DNA of 64,000 nt from Micavibrio sp. UBA7657 (GTDB lineage Bacteria; Pseudomonadota; Alphaproteobacteria; Micavibrionales; Micavibrionaceae). This document shows positions 7,284 to 16,223 of this stretch, piece by piece. Made by a program: the position numbers and the translations under genes. How positions within the stretch are numbered: the stretch's first letter is position 1; the number at the start of each line of letters is the position of its first letter. The notes below the pieces were generated by a model. The model saw only the letters and a list, made by a program, of their open reading frames with translations, had not been told where the DNA came from and did not search any database. The DNA lies in the NCBI GenBank assembly GCA_002483465.1, contig DLHX01000012.1, positions 62,001 to 126,000 of the forward strand, in the 5' to 3' direction.

Positions 7284-9842
7284 ATGCTCGACCCGTTCGA
7301 CTACAAAAACAAACACCTCGCCGCGCGGCTTGGCCGCACGCGGCTGCATACGCTTATCTCGCTGGTGGCTGAACGGCTGACGGCGGCGGGCTGGCGTATT
7401 GTCACGTGGACGGGATTTTTCGGCGCGTTGTGGCTGTTTCAGATTCAGGCGTTGTTCGGCGTTACTGGCGCGTTCATTATTTTTCTTATTTTCATCGCGG
7501 GAATTTTTTATTTCGGCTGGAAAGATTTTCGGCATTTTCGCTGGCCGCAGCCGGGCGATATCGACCGCCGCATAGAACAGGAAAGCCAGCTACGCCACCG
7601 ACCGCTCGCCGCCATGACGGATTCACTCGCCAATCCGCAGAGATCTAATACGCGCAGGCTGTGGGAGGAAGGGCGCATCCGGCTGACGTCCCTGCTGGGC
7701 ATTATCCGCCACGGCAAACCGAAAGCGTTTATGGCGGCGAAAGACCCGTATGCGGCGCGGCTCGGCGTTTTGCTGTTTTTTGCGTTGGGTCTTTATGTGG
7801 CGGGCCCGGCATGGAACGAGCGGATTTTTGCGGGGCTGACTCCGCTGCGGTTTCAAAGCGGCGCTGAAAGCCTGGACAGATTATCGCTCTGGATAACGCC
7901 GCCTGCTTATACAGGTCTTGCGCCTCTGGTGATCAAAGGCAACGGCAAGGGCGATGTTTTGCAAATTCCCACAGGCAGCACGCTGAAAATTACGGTTCGC
8001 GGCGGTACAGGCGTGCCGCGCCTTGTGGTTACCGGCAAGGACAACAACCAGAGCTTCACCGAGACGGATGAAGGAAATTATATTTTAGAAACGCCTGTGC
8101 CGCCCGGGCATGTGCTGAACGTCAAGCAGGGATTTTTTACCCGTGCGGCGTGGCCGTATGAAATCGTGCCGGATAACGCGCCATTGATCGCGGTGAAGGG
8201 CGGCGTGGAAATCACGCATGACGGGCCGATGCGCTTTCCGCTCGAGGTTGAGGACGATTACGGCGTCAAGAACGTGATCATGGATGTGACGCTGAACCAG
8301 AGCATGAGCGGCAATCCGCTGGGCGAGCCGTTCAGTGAATCGCGCGTGGTGATGTCGCCGCCGGATAAGAAAATGCCGATCCAGCCGGTTTATGATTTAA
8401 CCGCGCACCCATGGGCCGGGCAGCCGGTGTCGATTATTTTCAGCGCTGAAGACGGCATGGGACAAAAAGCCGCGGCGGAGCCCGTGATGATGACCCTGCC
8501 CGAGCGGTCCTTCATGCATCCGATCGCGAAAAAAGTTATAGAGATACGCAAGCGCCTGATCCTTAAACCTGAGAGTGATTATCACGCGCTGACCGATGAG
8601 ATCGAACAGATCATGGCGCGGCCCGGGCTGTATCTTGATGACAAGACGGTTTTTCTCGCGCTGCGTGCGGCGGCGTCGCATCTGTACTGGGCCGATCCGC
8701 CGAGACGGAGCGATGCGATTGAGGTGACGGATTTACTCTGGGATACGGCGCTCAGGATTGAAGGTGGAGAAATCAGTATCGCGGCGCGGAATTTACGCGA
8801 TGCGCAGCGCGAGCTGGAAAAGGCGCTGGAGAATCCAGACATCACGCAGGAAGAAATCCAGGAGCTGATGAGTAACCTGCGCGGCGCGATGACGGAATAT
8901 TTCATGGAGATGGCGCGCGAGATGCAGAAGCGCATGGCCGAGGGGCAGAAATTCCCGATGATGTCGCCGGAAATGATGGCGCGGACGATTGACCCGGAAT
9001 CCCTGGCAAATTTCATGGAACAGTTAGAAGCCCGCATGATGGAGGGTGATAAAAAAGGCGCGCAGGAAATGATGGCGCAACTGCAAAGATTAATGGACAT
9101 GATGGACCCGTCGATGGCGGCGCCGATGCCGCAGGACATGCAGATGATGAGCGAGGGAATTAATGAACTGCAGCAACTCATTGACCGGCAGAAAGATTTG
9201 CTGGCGCAAACACAGAGCCAGTCGAGATCGCTGGAAAATCTGAAAAACGAATTCGGTTTTGGCGAAAACCTAGAGGAAGAAAAATTTCCCGAAGACTGGA
9301 AGATGGACGACATGCCGCCCGCCCCCGAAGCGCCTGCCGAGCCGCCGTCCATCGTGATGAATACAAGTCAGCACCGCACCGAACAGGAAGCGTTGCGCAT
9401 AATGCTCGGCACGCTGATGCAGGAGGCCGGTGAAGTTCTGGAAGAAATCCCAGAGAATATGGGGCTGGCCGAACAGGAAATGCGCGGATCGAGCGCGGCG
9501 CTCGGTGAGAACAACCCGGCAGGTTCCATTCCCCACCAGCAAAAAGCGCTGGAGCATTTGCAGCAGGCCCAGAAACAACTCAGTCAGCAATTCGCCGCGC
9601 GGCTCCAGCAGATGACAGGCCTGTCGATGATGGGCGGCGGCATGAAGTTCGACCCGCTCGGGAGGCCTTATGGCGGGGACGGCAAGCGCAACGGATTGTT
9701 TGGATCGCCCGTGAAAATCCCGGACGAGGCCGAGCGCAAAAAAGCGCAGGAGATTTTAAAACTCCTGCGCCGTCGCTCGGGCGAGTTAGAGCGCCCGGAT
9801 GAAGAACTCGATTATTACAAGAGACTGCTCAGGCAGTTTTAG
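7284..9842 (+). CDS. TIGR02302/DUF4175 family membrane protein
   Basis: An 852-residue protein of the alphaproteobacterial TIGR02302 (DUF4175) family, function unknown. Three hydrophobic helices lie near the N-terminus (about residues 37-57, 61-78 and 153-172). A large presumably periplasmic region follows, with DRLSLWITPPAYTGLAP and VEDDYGVKNVIMDV, then a long helical, Met/Gln/Glu-rich segment (about 500-700) with repeated MMARTIDPE- and AQLQRLMDMMDP-like turns. It starts one base after lysA ends, the usual order in related bacteria. The family position suggests an envelope role; that is inference. Confidence 0.88.
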   Translation: MLDPFDYKNKHLAARLGRTRLHTLISLVAERLTAAGWRIVTWTGFFGALWLFQIQALFGVTGAFIIFLIFIAGIFYFGWKDFRHFRWPQPGDIDRRIEQESQLRHRPLAAMTDSLANPQRSNTRRLWEEGRIRLTSLLGIIRHGKPKAFMAAKDPYAARLGVLLFFALGLYVAGPAWNERIFAGLTPLRFQSGAESLDRLSLWITPPAYTGLAPLVIKGNGKGDVLQIPTGSTLKITVRGGTGVPRLVVTGKDNNQSFTETDEGNYILETPVPPGHVLNVKQGFFTRAAWPYEIVPDNAPLIAVKGGVEITHDGPMRFPLEVEDDYGVKNVIMDVTLNQSMSGNPLGEPFSESRVVMSPPDKKMPIQPVYDLTAHPWAGQPVSIIFSAEDGMGQKAAAEPVMMTLPERSFMHPIAKKVIEIRKRLILKPESDYHALTDEIEQIMARPGLYLDDKTVFLALRAAASHLYWADPPRRSDAIEVTDLLWDTALRIEGGEISIAARNLRDAQRELEKALENPDITQEEIQELMSNLRGAMTEYFMEMAREMQKRMAEGQKFPMMSPEMMARTIDPESLANFMEQLEARMMEGDKKGAQEMMAQLQRLMDMMDPSMAAPMPQDMQMMSEGINELQQLIDRQKDLLAQTQSQSRSLENLKNEFGFGENLEEEKFPEDWKMDDMPPAPEAPAEPPSIVMNTSQHRTEQEALRIMLGTLMQEAGEVLEEIPENMGLAEQEMRGSSAALGENNPAGSIPHQQKALEHLQQAQKQLSQQFAARLQQMTGLSMMGGGMKFDPLGRPYGGDGKRNGLFGSPVKIPDEAERKKAQEILKLLRRRSGELERPDEELDYYKRLLRQF

Positions 9843-9852
9843 GCTGTGGCTT

Positions 9853-10035
9853 TTAACGAGGGATAATAGCGACAGGGACTTCGGGAGCCTCATATCTTGT
9901 AACGACAACAGGCTTTTCTTCCTGAGATGGTGCTATCTTAAACTCAGGAACCGGCGGAAAAGCTTTTTGTGCCGCTTCTTTCATTTCATCTGTAATCGTA
10001 TAGGTGACGCCTGTTATGGCTACTTTCTCGCTCAT
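9853..10035 (-). CDS. Small hypothetical protein (60 aa) with its own promoter
   Basis: A 60-residue soluble protein, starting MSEKVAITGVTYTITDEMKE and ending in a Pro/Val-rich tail (YEAPEVPVAIIPR). I recognise no family. It is likely real: an aaagga ribosome site lies 6-7 bases before the ATG and a near-consensus promoter lies 50 bp upstream. It sits convergently 11 bp beyond the TIGR02302 gene and downstream of the zinc-ribbon gene, on the same strand as the latter. Confidence 0.65.
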   Translation of the reverse strand: MSEKVAITGVTYTITDEMKEAAQKAFPPVPEFKIAPSQEEKPVVVTRYEAPEVPVAIIPR

Positions 10036-10084
10036 TGTTTTTTCCTTTTAGTGTCAGTTATTGCTCTATTACAGTCGGTCAATG

Positions 10085-10114
10085 GTTATACATAAATCTA
10101 AAAATGTTTGTCAA
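10085..10114 (-). promoter_or_regulatory. Strong sigma70-type promoter for the 60-aa gene
   Basis: On the minus strand, TTGACA (10114-10109) is followed after 18 bases by TATAAC (10090-10085), five of six matches to the -10 box. Transcription would start near 10078, giving a leader of about 43 nt before the ATG at 10035. It is the best-matching promoter in the window together with the one at 33123. Confidence 0.7.
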
Positions 10115-10141
10115 ATATTGCGGCAAAAAAGTAATAAAATT

Positions 10142-10825
10142 TCAATGCTGGCCGGGAATAAACTGCAGGCTGATGCTGTGGGCCGCGCCGGGCGTGGCGA
10201 TCAGGTAATCGGTGCTGAAGGATAAATCGCCCTGTGCAATCACTGTGGGTGCCGGGGGCCGGATTACCCAACGATCTAACACCTCGCCGGTTTCGCTCAG
10301 CATCTGGGCCTCGATCATGGGCACCTGCTCCTCGTTCGCGGTGGGATTGAGGATTTTTCCGGTGATTGAAATTTTCTCGCCTGCTGAATCCGGCTCGGCA
10401 GCGGCAGCGATAGCATCGAAGCCGAGCCCCTCGCCCGGCACCGGGAAGTGATGGCCCATCATGGCGTAGAAGGATTTACTGAACGGCCATTTTTTTACAA
10501 TCGGCCCCTGAAGCATCAGGAGCCCGCCGAAAATAACGAAGAATACGGCAGCAGCAGCGGCGAAGCCGATGATACGCTGACGTGGATTGGGCGGTGGCAG
10601 TTCCTCTTCCTGTAAAATGGGAAGGTTCGCGCCATCAGGCAGCGGGCGCACGCCCTGGGGGATTTCCTCGAAGCTCCCCTCCTTCGCCGTTTCCATTTCT
10701 GAAATATCGGGAAGCTGGTGCCAGATTTCGTGGCAGGAGGAGCATTTAACGCGGCGTCCATCCGGCGCGAGCGTGTGGGCAGGCAGCAGGTAACGTGTTG
10801 CACATTGCGGGCAGGTCAGTATCAT
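10142..10825 (-). CDS. MJ0042-type zinc-ribbon membrane protein
   Basis: A 227-residue protein with an N-terminal zinc ribbon (Cys5, Cys8, Cys28, Cys31; CPQCATRYLLP and VKCSSCHEIWHQ) of the MJ0042 family. One transmembrane helix follows at about residues 85-105, then a C-terminal periplasmic domain of the DUF3426 type (ISITGKILNPTANEEQVPMI, FSTDYLIATPG). The architecture is common in Alphaproteobacteria next to ftsE. Its function is unknown; the position hints at cell-envelope or division work. It is divergent from the exported helical-repeat protein. Confidence 0.85.
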   Translation of the reverse strand: MILTCPQCATRYLLPAHTLAPDGRRVKCSSCHEIWHQLPDISEMETAKEGSFEEIPQGVRPLPDGANLPILQEEELPPPNPRQRIIGFAAAAAVFFVIFGGLLMLQGPIVKKWPFSKSFYAMMGHHFPVPGEGLGFDAIAAAAEPDSAGEKISITGKILNPTANEEQVPMIEAQMLSETGEVLDRWVIRPPAPTVIAQGDLSFSTDYLIATPGAAHSISLQFIPGQH

Positions 10826-10904
10826 AAAGGGCGCTGATCTCTTACGTTAATCCTGTTCTCATTATTTATACGGGCTGCCGCCCGCAACGGCAAGGTATGA
10901 ACAA

Positions 10905-11663
10905 ATGCCACAAAACAAAGCTCTCTATCTCCTTTTCGCCCTTTCTCTAATATGCGCCGTTCCGGCCATGGCCGCTGAATGCGCATTAAAGGACCGCGCC
11001 TGCGTTATCAATTCCCTGCGCGAGGCGGCAGGAAAGATCGAAACCGTGGCCTGGCGCGACCAGACTTACCGTGAACTGGCGAAAACACTGGCTTTTGACG
11101 GCGACACGGACGGGGCTATCGCTCTTATCGAAAAGATCGAAACGCCGGACACCAAGGCGATGACGATTCGCGGGATTGGCATGGCGGCGGCGGACAACAA
11201 TCTTTCAAAAGAACAATATGTGGATATTTTCCAGAAGCTCCGGGTAGCCGCGGATAAAATCACCCACCCGCCTTCCTATGCGATTGCCCTGACCTATATC
11301 GCCATGTCGCAGGCCTTTGCCGGGGATAATGAGGGCGCGTGGAAAACAGCCTCGGAAATGGAGAACGAGGCGCTGCGTCACAAAGCCTATGGCGAGACCG
11401 CAGAAATTCAGGCCGAAAAAGACGATTACGCCGCAGCGAGCAAGAGCATTCAGTTCATCACGAGCGAGGCGTTCCGTAACAAGGCCTATGGCACGGTCAG
11501 CAAGATCCTGGCCAACGGCAAAAAACTGGATGATGCCTTGAGCGCCGCGCAGGCGATTACCAACCCTTATAAGAAAGCCGAGGCACTTCAATATGTGCTG
11601 GATGTGCAGAAGCCGCGGGAAATCTCTCATCTAAAGAATGAAAAGACTGGTACAGAACCTTGA
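10905..11663 (+). CDS. Exported helical-repeat protein of unknown function
   Basis: A 252-residue protein with a clear signal peptide, MPQNKALYLLFALSLI onward, with likely cleavage after PAMA (residue 23). The mature part is almost entirely helical, with repeating units of about 30-35 residues resembling TPR/SEL repeats (GAIALIEKIETPDTKAMTIR, AASKSIQFITSEAFRNKAYG). It ends inside the start of ftsE: its TGA and the ftsE TTG overlap, so translation is probably coupled. This suggests a periplasmic partner linked to FtsEX-driven cell-wall hydrolysis, but no hydrolase-activator (EnvC-like) features are visible. Confidence 0.75.
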   Translation: MPQNKALYLLFALSLICAVPAMAAECALKDRACVINSLREAAGKIETVAWRDQTYRELAKTLAFDGDTDGAIALIEKIETPDTKAMTIRGIGMAAADNNLSKEQYVDIFQKLRVAADKITHPPSYAIALTYIAMSQAFAGDNEGAWKTASEMENEALRHKAYGETAEIQAEKDDYAAASKSIQFITSEAFRNKAYGTVSKILANGKKLDDALSAAQAITNPYKKAEALQYVLDVQKPREISHLKNEKTGTEP

Positions 11664-12358
11664 TCAAATTTGAGTTTGTAGGATTGCGTTACGGCGTCGG
11701 GCCGGAAGTTCTGAGTGATGTCAATTTCACGCTGGAGCCGGGTTCGTTTCATTTTCTGACCGGGGCAAGCGGTGCGGGCAAGACCTCCCTGCTCTCGCTC
11801 ATGTATCTGGGCCGCAAGCCAACACGTGGACTGGTCAGCATGTTCGGCCAGAACATCAATAAACTTGAGCGTAAGCAGCTCTGGAGCCTCCGGCAGCGCA
11901 TCGGCGTCGTGTTCCAGGATTTCCGTCTGCTGCCGCATCTCTCGGCGTTCGATAATGTCGCATTGCCGCTGCGGATTATGGGCAGGCCGGAAAAAGAAAC
12001 GCGGAACAATGTCGGCGAATTGCTGGAATGGGTCGGGCTTGGCGATTACAAGAACGCGCTGCCCCAGACTTTATCAGGCGGACAGCAGCAGCGCGTCGCC
12101 ATTGCGCGCGCGGTGATCGGGCGACCGAAATTATTACTCGCTGATGAACCGACCGGGAACCTTGATGATGAAATCGGTTTTCGCCTGATGAATTTGTTCG
12201 AGCAGCTCAACCGCATGGGAACAACCATCGTCATTGCCACGCACAATAACGCGATCATGGAAAAGTTCGGGCATTCGCGCCTTATCCTCGAGATGGGAAG
12301 TATGCGGGTTGAGGAAACGCGCAGTTCGCTCCGCCGCAAGATGGAGGGGGTTTACTGA
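11660..12358 (+). CDS. ftsE: Cell division ATP-binding protein FtsE
   Basis: FtsE is the ATPase of the FtsEX complex, which controls peptidoglycan hydrolases at the septum. The 232-residue ABC protein has Walker A GASGAGKT (residues 35-42), the signature LSGGQQQRVAIARA, Walker B LLLADEPTGNLD and the H-loop IATHN. The start codon appears to be TTG at 11660, overlapping the previous gene's stop. Its stop overlaps the ftsX ATG as TGATG, so both subunits are coupled. Confidence 0.96.
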   Translation: MIKFEFVGLRYGVGPEVLSDVNFTLEPGSFHFLTGASGAGKTSLLSLMYLGRKPTRGLVSMFGQNINKLERKQLWSLRQRIGVVFQDFRLLPHLSAFDNVALPLRIMGRPEKETRNNVGELLEWVGLGDYKNALPQTLSGGQQQRVAIARAVIGRPKLLLADEPTGNLDDEIGFRLMNLFEQLNRMGTTIVIATHNNAIMEKFGHSRLILEMGSMRVEETRSSLRRKMEGVY

Positions 12359-13311
12359 TGAAAATTTCCCTCGCTGATTTTTTTGCAAAAGACAGGCGGC
12401 TCGGCGTTGCGCTCGGACGCGGGCGTTATGATCTGCCGCTCAACAAGGACGAAGGCACGAATTTTCTGCGGCTTTTGATCGCCCTGATGAGCTTTCTCGC
12501 GGCGATGGCGCTGGCGGGATCTTTTACGCTGGATTCCATGACGCAACGCTGGTCTTCCGGTCTTGAAAACAAACTGACGATTGAAATTCCGGCGGATAAG
12601 GAAAATGGCGAATTACGTACGCGTGATGAGATGGCTTCACTGCTCAAACAGGTCGAAGCGGTTTTAAGGAATGAACCTATCGTTAAAAGCGCCGATATTT
12701 TAGACGACAAGGATATTCAGGATCTTGTTGAGCCGTGGCTTGGCAAGGATGCGCCGCTGCAGGATATTCCCCTGCCCGGTCTGATTTCGGTTGAGCTGAA
12801 TTCATCCGAGCCGGAAGCTATGGGAAAAATGACGACGGACATCAAGGTGGTCGATTCAGACATCGTGATCGACACGCATGAGGCATGGCTGCAGAGTTTG
12901 CTGAAAATGATCGGGTCGCTCCGTTTCGCGGCGTTTGTAGTGGTTATCATTATCGCGGCGACGACCGTAACCGCCATCGCAGGCGCTATTCGTTCCCGCA
13001 TCGCCGTGCACAAGGCGGATGTTGAATTGCTCCACCTGATGGGCGCGAACGATGAATATATCGTCCGTCAGTTTCAGCGCCATGCCCTTACCATCGCCCT
13101 GCAGGGCAGCTTGCTCGGCACTCTCGCGGCGGCGGCGGTGTTATTCACCATAAAACTTGTTTCCGGCGGGGATGCGGCGCTTATGTTACCTGCGCTCAGC
13201 GCCAATACGGTTCACACGCTGGCCGTGGCTGCCCTGCCCGTTATGGCCTGTGGAATCGCGGCTTTGACGGCCCGGTTTACGGTCTTGCGCTCCCTGTCCC
13301 TGATGCCGTAA
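12358..13311 (+). CDS. ftsX: Cell division protein FtsX
   Basis: FtsX is the membrane subunit of FtsEX. The 317-residue protein has a cytoplasmic N-terminus, a first helix near residues 38-58, a large periplasmic loop (about 60-180), and three C-terminal helices, with GADVEL-type MacB/FtsX features in KADVELLHLMGANDEYIVRQ near residue 218. This is the normal 4-helix arrangement. The overlap with ftsE and the 11-bp gap to the YdcF gene indicate one operon. Confidence 0.93.
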   Translation: MKISLADFFAKDRRLGVALGRGRYDLPLNKDEGTNFLRLLIALMSFLAAMALAGSFTLDSMTQRWSSGLENKLTIEIPADKENGELRTRDEMASLLKQVEAVLRNEPIVKSADILDDKDIQDLVEPWLGKDAPLQDIPLPGLISVELNSSEPEAMGKMTTDIKVVDSDIVIDTHEAWLQSLLKMIGSLRFAAFVVVIIIAATTVTAIAGAIRSRIAVHKADVELLHLMGANDEYIVRQFQRHALTIALQGSLLGTLAAAAVLFTIKLVSGGDAALMLPALSANTVHTLAVAALPVMACGIAALTARFTVLRSLSLMP

Positions 13312-13322
13312 AACTGCAGAAC

Positions 13323-13904
13323 ATGCGGCTGATCCTGCAATTATTCGTATTTCTGTTTGTATTCATTCCGTGCACATGGCTGTTCGGGCTGGGAGGATTT
13401 GCGGGCGGTGTTCTTCTTATAAAGCCCGAAAAGCCGACGATGCACAGCGATGCCATCATTGTTCTGACCGGCGGCAAGGACCGCATCGAAACCGGGCTGG
13501 ATCTTTTTGCTGAAGAGCTGGCGCCGGAATTATTCATCACCGGCGTACATGATGATGTAACGCAGGCTGAAATCCTGGCCCGTTATACCGGAGCGAAGCC
13601 CCTGCCCGAGTGCTGTATGGTTCTGGGCTATAAGGCCAACAGCACGACCGAAAATGCCACGGAGACGAAGGAATGGATGGCGGGAAAAAATATCAAGACC
13701 ATCCGCCTTGTAACGGCGAATTATCACATGCCGCGCGCGGTGCTGGAATTCCGCGCGGCGCTGCCTGGCGTCAAGATTATCACGCATCCGATTTCACAGC
13801 CGGATATCGCTCCGGGGGATAAAAAATTCTGGCACATCATTTTCGAGGAATACCACAAGACTGTATTCCGCTTCTTCGAGATATTGACCGCGAGCCTGCG
13901 ATGA
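13323..13904 (+). CDS. YdcF/ElyC-family (DUF218) protein
   Basis: A 193-residue protein with an N-terminal hydrophobic anchor (LILQLFVFLFVFIPCTWLFG) and a DUF218 domain: DAIIVLTGGKDRIETGL, ELFITGVHDDV, NSTTENATETKEWM, IRLVTANYHMPRA. Relatives (ElyC, SanA, YdcF) influence envelope polymer synthesis in ways not fully understood. In Alphaproteobacteria it regularly sits between ftsX and the acyltransferase gene, as here. It overlaps the next gene by four bases (ATGA). Confidence 0.88.
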   Translation: MRLILQLFVFLFVFIPCTWLFGLGGFAGGVLLIKPEKPTMHSDAIIVLTGGKDRIETGLDLFAEELAPELFITGVHDDVTQAEILARYTGAKPLPECCMVLGYKANSTTENATETKEWMAGKNIKTIRLVTANYHMPRAVLEFRAALPGVKIITHPISQPDIAPGDKKFWHIIFEEYHKTVFRFFEILTASLR

Positions 13905-15373
13905 GACGTTCCTGGCCGCGCTCCATCCTGTTCAACATCGCTTTTTTCGGCGTGACGCTGGCGATGTGTATTCTTTACATTCCGTTCCTGATCCTGCCGC
14001 GCAAATTTTTTACAGGCATGGTGCGGTTGTGGATTTATGTTATCACGTTCCTGGAATACACATTGCTCGGCCTGAGCTATGAAGTGCGCGGGCGCGAACA
14101 TCTGCCGAAGGACGGTGCGTTTATTGTCGCGGCGAAGCATCAGTCGCCTTATGAGACGATCAAGCTGCGGATTCTTTTGTCCGACCCGGCGATTATTCTG
14201 AAGAAAGAGCTGCTCTCGATTCCACTGTGGGGCTGGTATTTGAGTAAATCGGGCGTCATTGCGATTGACCGCGGTACGCCGGAACGTGCGCTGAAATCCA
14301 TTGAGCGCGGCGGCGTGCAGATGGCCGAGGCCGGGCGGCCTATCGTGATTTTCGTGCAGGGCACGCGCGTTAACCCTGAGGAAACGCCGAGCGATAAACC
14401 ATATAAATCCGGCATCGCGCGCATTCAGGAAGCGACGAAACTACCGATCATTCCCATGGCGCTCAACAGCGGATTGTTCTGGCCGCGCGGCGGCTGGCTG
14501 AAAAGCCCCGGTAAAGTTGTGTTTGAATTCTTTCCGCCGATTGCACCCGGCCAGCACCGCAAGGAGCTGATGCGTGAGTTGCAGGACAAGATTGAATCGG
14601 AATCCAGCAAGCTGATGAACGAGGCGCGCGCGGTGGCGCTTGCTGAAGAACCGGCGCCCATGAAAAAAATCATTGGATGGGCTGTTACATTTGCGGTTTT
14701 ATTCGCGGGCTATAGCTGGGCGTGGTCGTTCACATCGAAAAAAGCGCTGGAGCTGTATGTGGCGTTTTTAAAGGATGTGGTCGAGACGGAACGGATTCAT
14801 GCCGAGCCTGTTGTCAGCGGTTATCCCGGCCCGGTGCGAATTACAGTGGCGGAGGATTCCGTGCGCTCGTCGGAAGGATCGCTGCGCATAGAAAATCTCG
14901 TGATGTCGGCGTGGCCGCTGCCGTGGGCTGCCGTGCATGTGAAGACGGGCAACTTAACCGTGCAGTCGCATAAATGGTCGCAGCCCCTCGCCTTTGATTC
15001 CCTCGAAGCCTGGGTTGGCTATAACGGCAGAAAAATAAAAATTCATGACAGCTATCTTATTCGCGGCGATTTTGAAGGCAGTGCTAAAGGCACGATTGAT
15101 TTAAGGCAGGAGCCTGTGCCGAAAGTGGAGATGAATGTTCTGCTGACTAATTTTTCGCCGTTCATCGGTCATCTCGCCGAGCTTGGAATTCTCAAGCACA
15201 ACGAAGCTTTGTTCATGAATGCGGGATTGAGTTTGATGGCGAGCGGCAGCAACCAGGTCGGCGTGCCGATTACCCAGAATGGCCAGACGCTTTATGCGGG
15301 ACCTCTGCCGGTGGCGTCCCTTCCTGTTGCACGCCCCCCGGAGCAACATAATTGGCCTGACCAAGGTCAATAA
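13901..15373 (+). CDS. 1-acylglycerol-3-phosphate acyltransferase (PlsC)-DUF2125 fusion
   Basis: The 490-residue product joins two proteins that I expect to be separate. Residues 1-250 are a PlsC-type acyltransferase, which adds the second acyl chain to make phosphatidic acid; the acceptor-side motif reads HQSPYE (His80, Glu85; usual HX4D), and the FPEGTR block reads FVQGTR (151-156). From Met254 (14660) a second unit begins, MKKIIGWAVTFAVLFAGYSW, with a new TM helix and a DUF2125-like domain ending LYAGPLPVASLPVAR. No stop or frameshift lies between them. An internal start at 14660 could yield DUF2125 alone. The tail overlaps the convergent tyrA by 104 bp. Confidence 0.85.
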   Translation: MRRSWPRSILFNIAFFGVTLAMCILYIPFLILPRKFFTGMVRLWIYVITFLEYTLLGLSYEVRGREHLPKDGAFIVAAKHQSPYETIKLRILLSDPAIILKKELLSIPLWGWYLSKSGVIAIDRGTPERALKSIERGGVQMAEAGRPIVIFVQGTRVNPEETPSDKPYKSGIARIQEATKLPIIPMALNSGLFWPRGGWLKSPGKVVFEFFPPIAPGQHRKELMRELQDKIESESSKLMNEARAVALAEEPAPMKKIIGWAVTFAVLFAGYSWAWSFTSKKALELYVAFLKDVVETERIHAEPVVSGYPGPVRITVAEDSVRSSEGSLRIENLVMSAWPLPWAAVHVKTGNLTVQSHKWSQPLAFDSLEAWVGYNGRKIKIHDSYLIRGDFEGSAKGTIDLRQEPVPKVEMNVLLTNFSPFIGHLAELGILKHNEALFMNAGLSLMASGSNQVGVPITQNGQTLYAGPLPVASLPVARPPEQHNWPDQGQ

Positions 15374-16223
15374 TCTGGCGGCGGATATGCCGCGTGTTGC
15401 TGAAGAAATCGAACAGGAACTTTCCGTCGCCTTTACGAATTGCTTTTTGCATCGCCGTTAAATCTTCGGTGAAGCGCTGGAGGATTTCTAGTACCGCCGG
15501 CCTGTTGTTCATGAACACATCGCGCCACATCGTCGGGTCGGACGCTGCAATTCTTGTGAAATCCCTGAAGCCGGAGGCAGAAAACTTGATGACTTCGGAC
15601 TTAATGTCATCTTCGAGCTGGTTTGCCGTACCAACGATTGTATAAGCGATCAAATGCGGCAGGTGCGATGTGATGCCGAGAACAAGGTCATGGTGCTGCG
15701 GGTCCATGATTTCGATGCGGGATTTGCAGGCTTCCCATAGCGCGGTGATTTTTTCCACCGCACGGATGTCGGTTTCTGGCAGCGGCGTCAAAATGCACCA
15801 GCGGTTTTCGAACAATTCGGCAAAACCGTTTTCAGGGCCGGAATGTTCGGTTCCCGCGATCGGGTGGCCGGGCACGAGGTGAACGCTCTCGGGCAAATGA
15901 GGTTTCAGCGCATCGATGACGGCTTGCTTGACCGAACCAACGTCTGTGACTACTGCACCCGCTTTCAGGGCCGGGCCGATTTGCTCCGCGACGGCGGCAA
16001 CAGCGCCGACAGGAACGGAGACGACGACGATATCGGCACCGATGACGCTGCTGCGGATGTCATCCGTGACTTCGTCGGCGATTTCCAGTTCGATAACTTT
16101 TTTACAGACTTCGGCGCTGATGTCTGCAGCCGTAACCGTATTGGCAATACCCGAGGCGCGGATAGCGCGCGCCATGGAGGAGCCGATCAGTCCTAGGCCG
16201 ATGATGGTGACTTTATCGAACAT
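15270..16223 (-). CDS. tyrA: Prephenate/arogenate dehydrogenase
   Basis: TyrA oxidatively decarboxylates prephenate or arogenate on the way to tyrosine. From the ATG at 16223 it is 317 residues. The Rossmann motif GLGLIGSS is at the N-terminus, followed by VTDVGSVKQAVI, PGHPIAGTEHSGPENG (substrate His), HDLVLGITSHLPHLIAYT and FRDFTRIAASDPTMWRD. The stop of the upstream chorismate mutase gene overlaps the start as TGATG. The last 25-30 residues (after IIDLGQ) look like a non-conserved extension and account for most of the overlap with the convergent PlsC fusion. Confidence 0.93.
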   Translation of the reverse strand: MFDKVTIIGLGLIGSSMARAIRASGIANTVTAADISAEVCKKVIELEIADEVTDDIRSSVIGADIVVVSVPVGAVAAVAEQIGPALKAGAVVTDVGSVKQAVIDALKPHLPESVHLVPGHPIAGTEHSGPENGFAELFENRWCILTPLPETDIRAVEKITALWEACKSRIEIMDPQHHDLVLGITSHLPHLIAYTIVGTANQLEDDIKSEVIKFSASGFRDFTRIAASDPTMWRDVFMNNRPAVLEILQRFTEDLTAMQKAIRKGDGKFLFDFFSNTRHIRRQIIDLGQANYVAPGGVQQEGTPPAEVPHKASGHSG

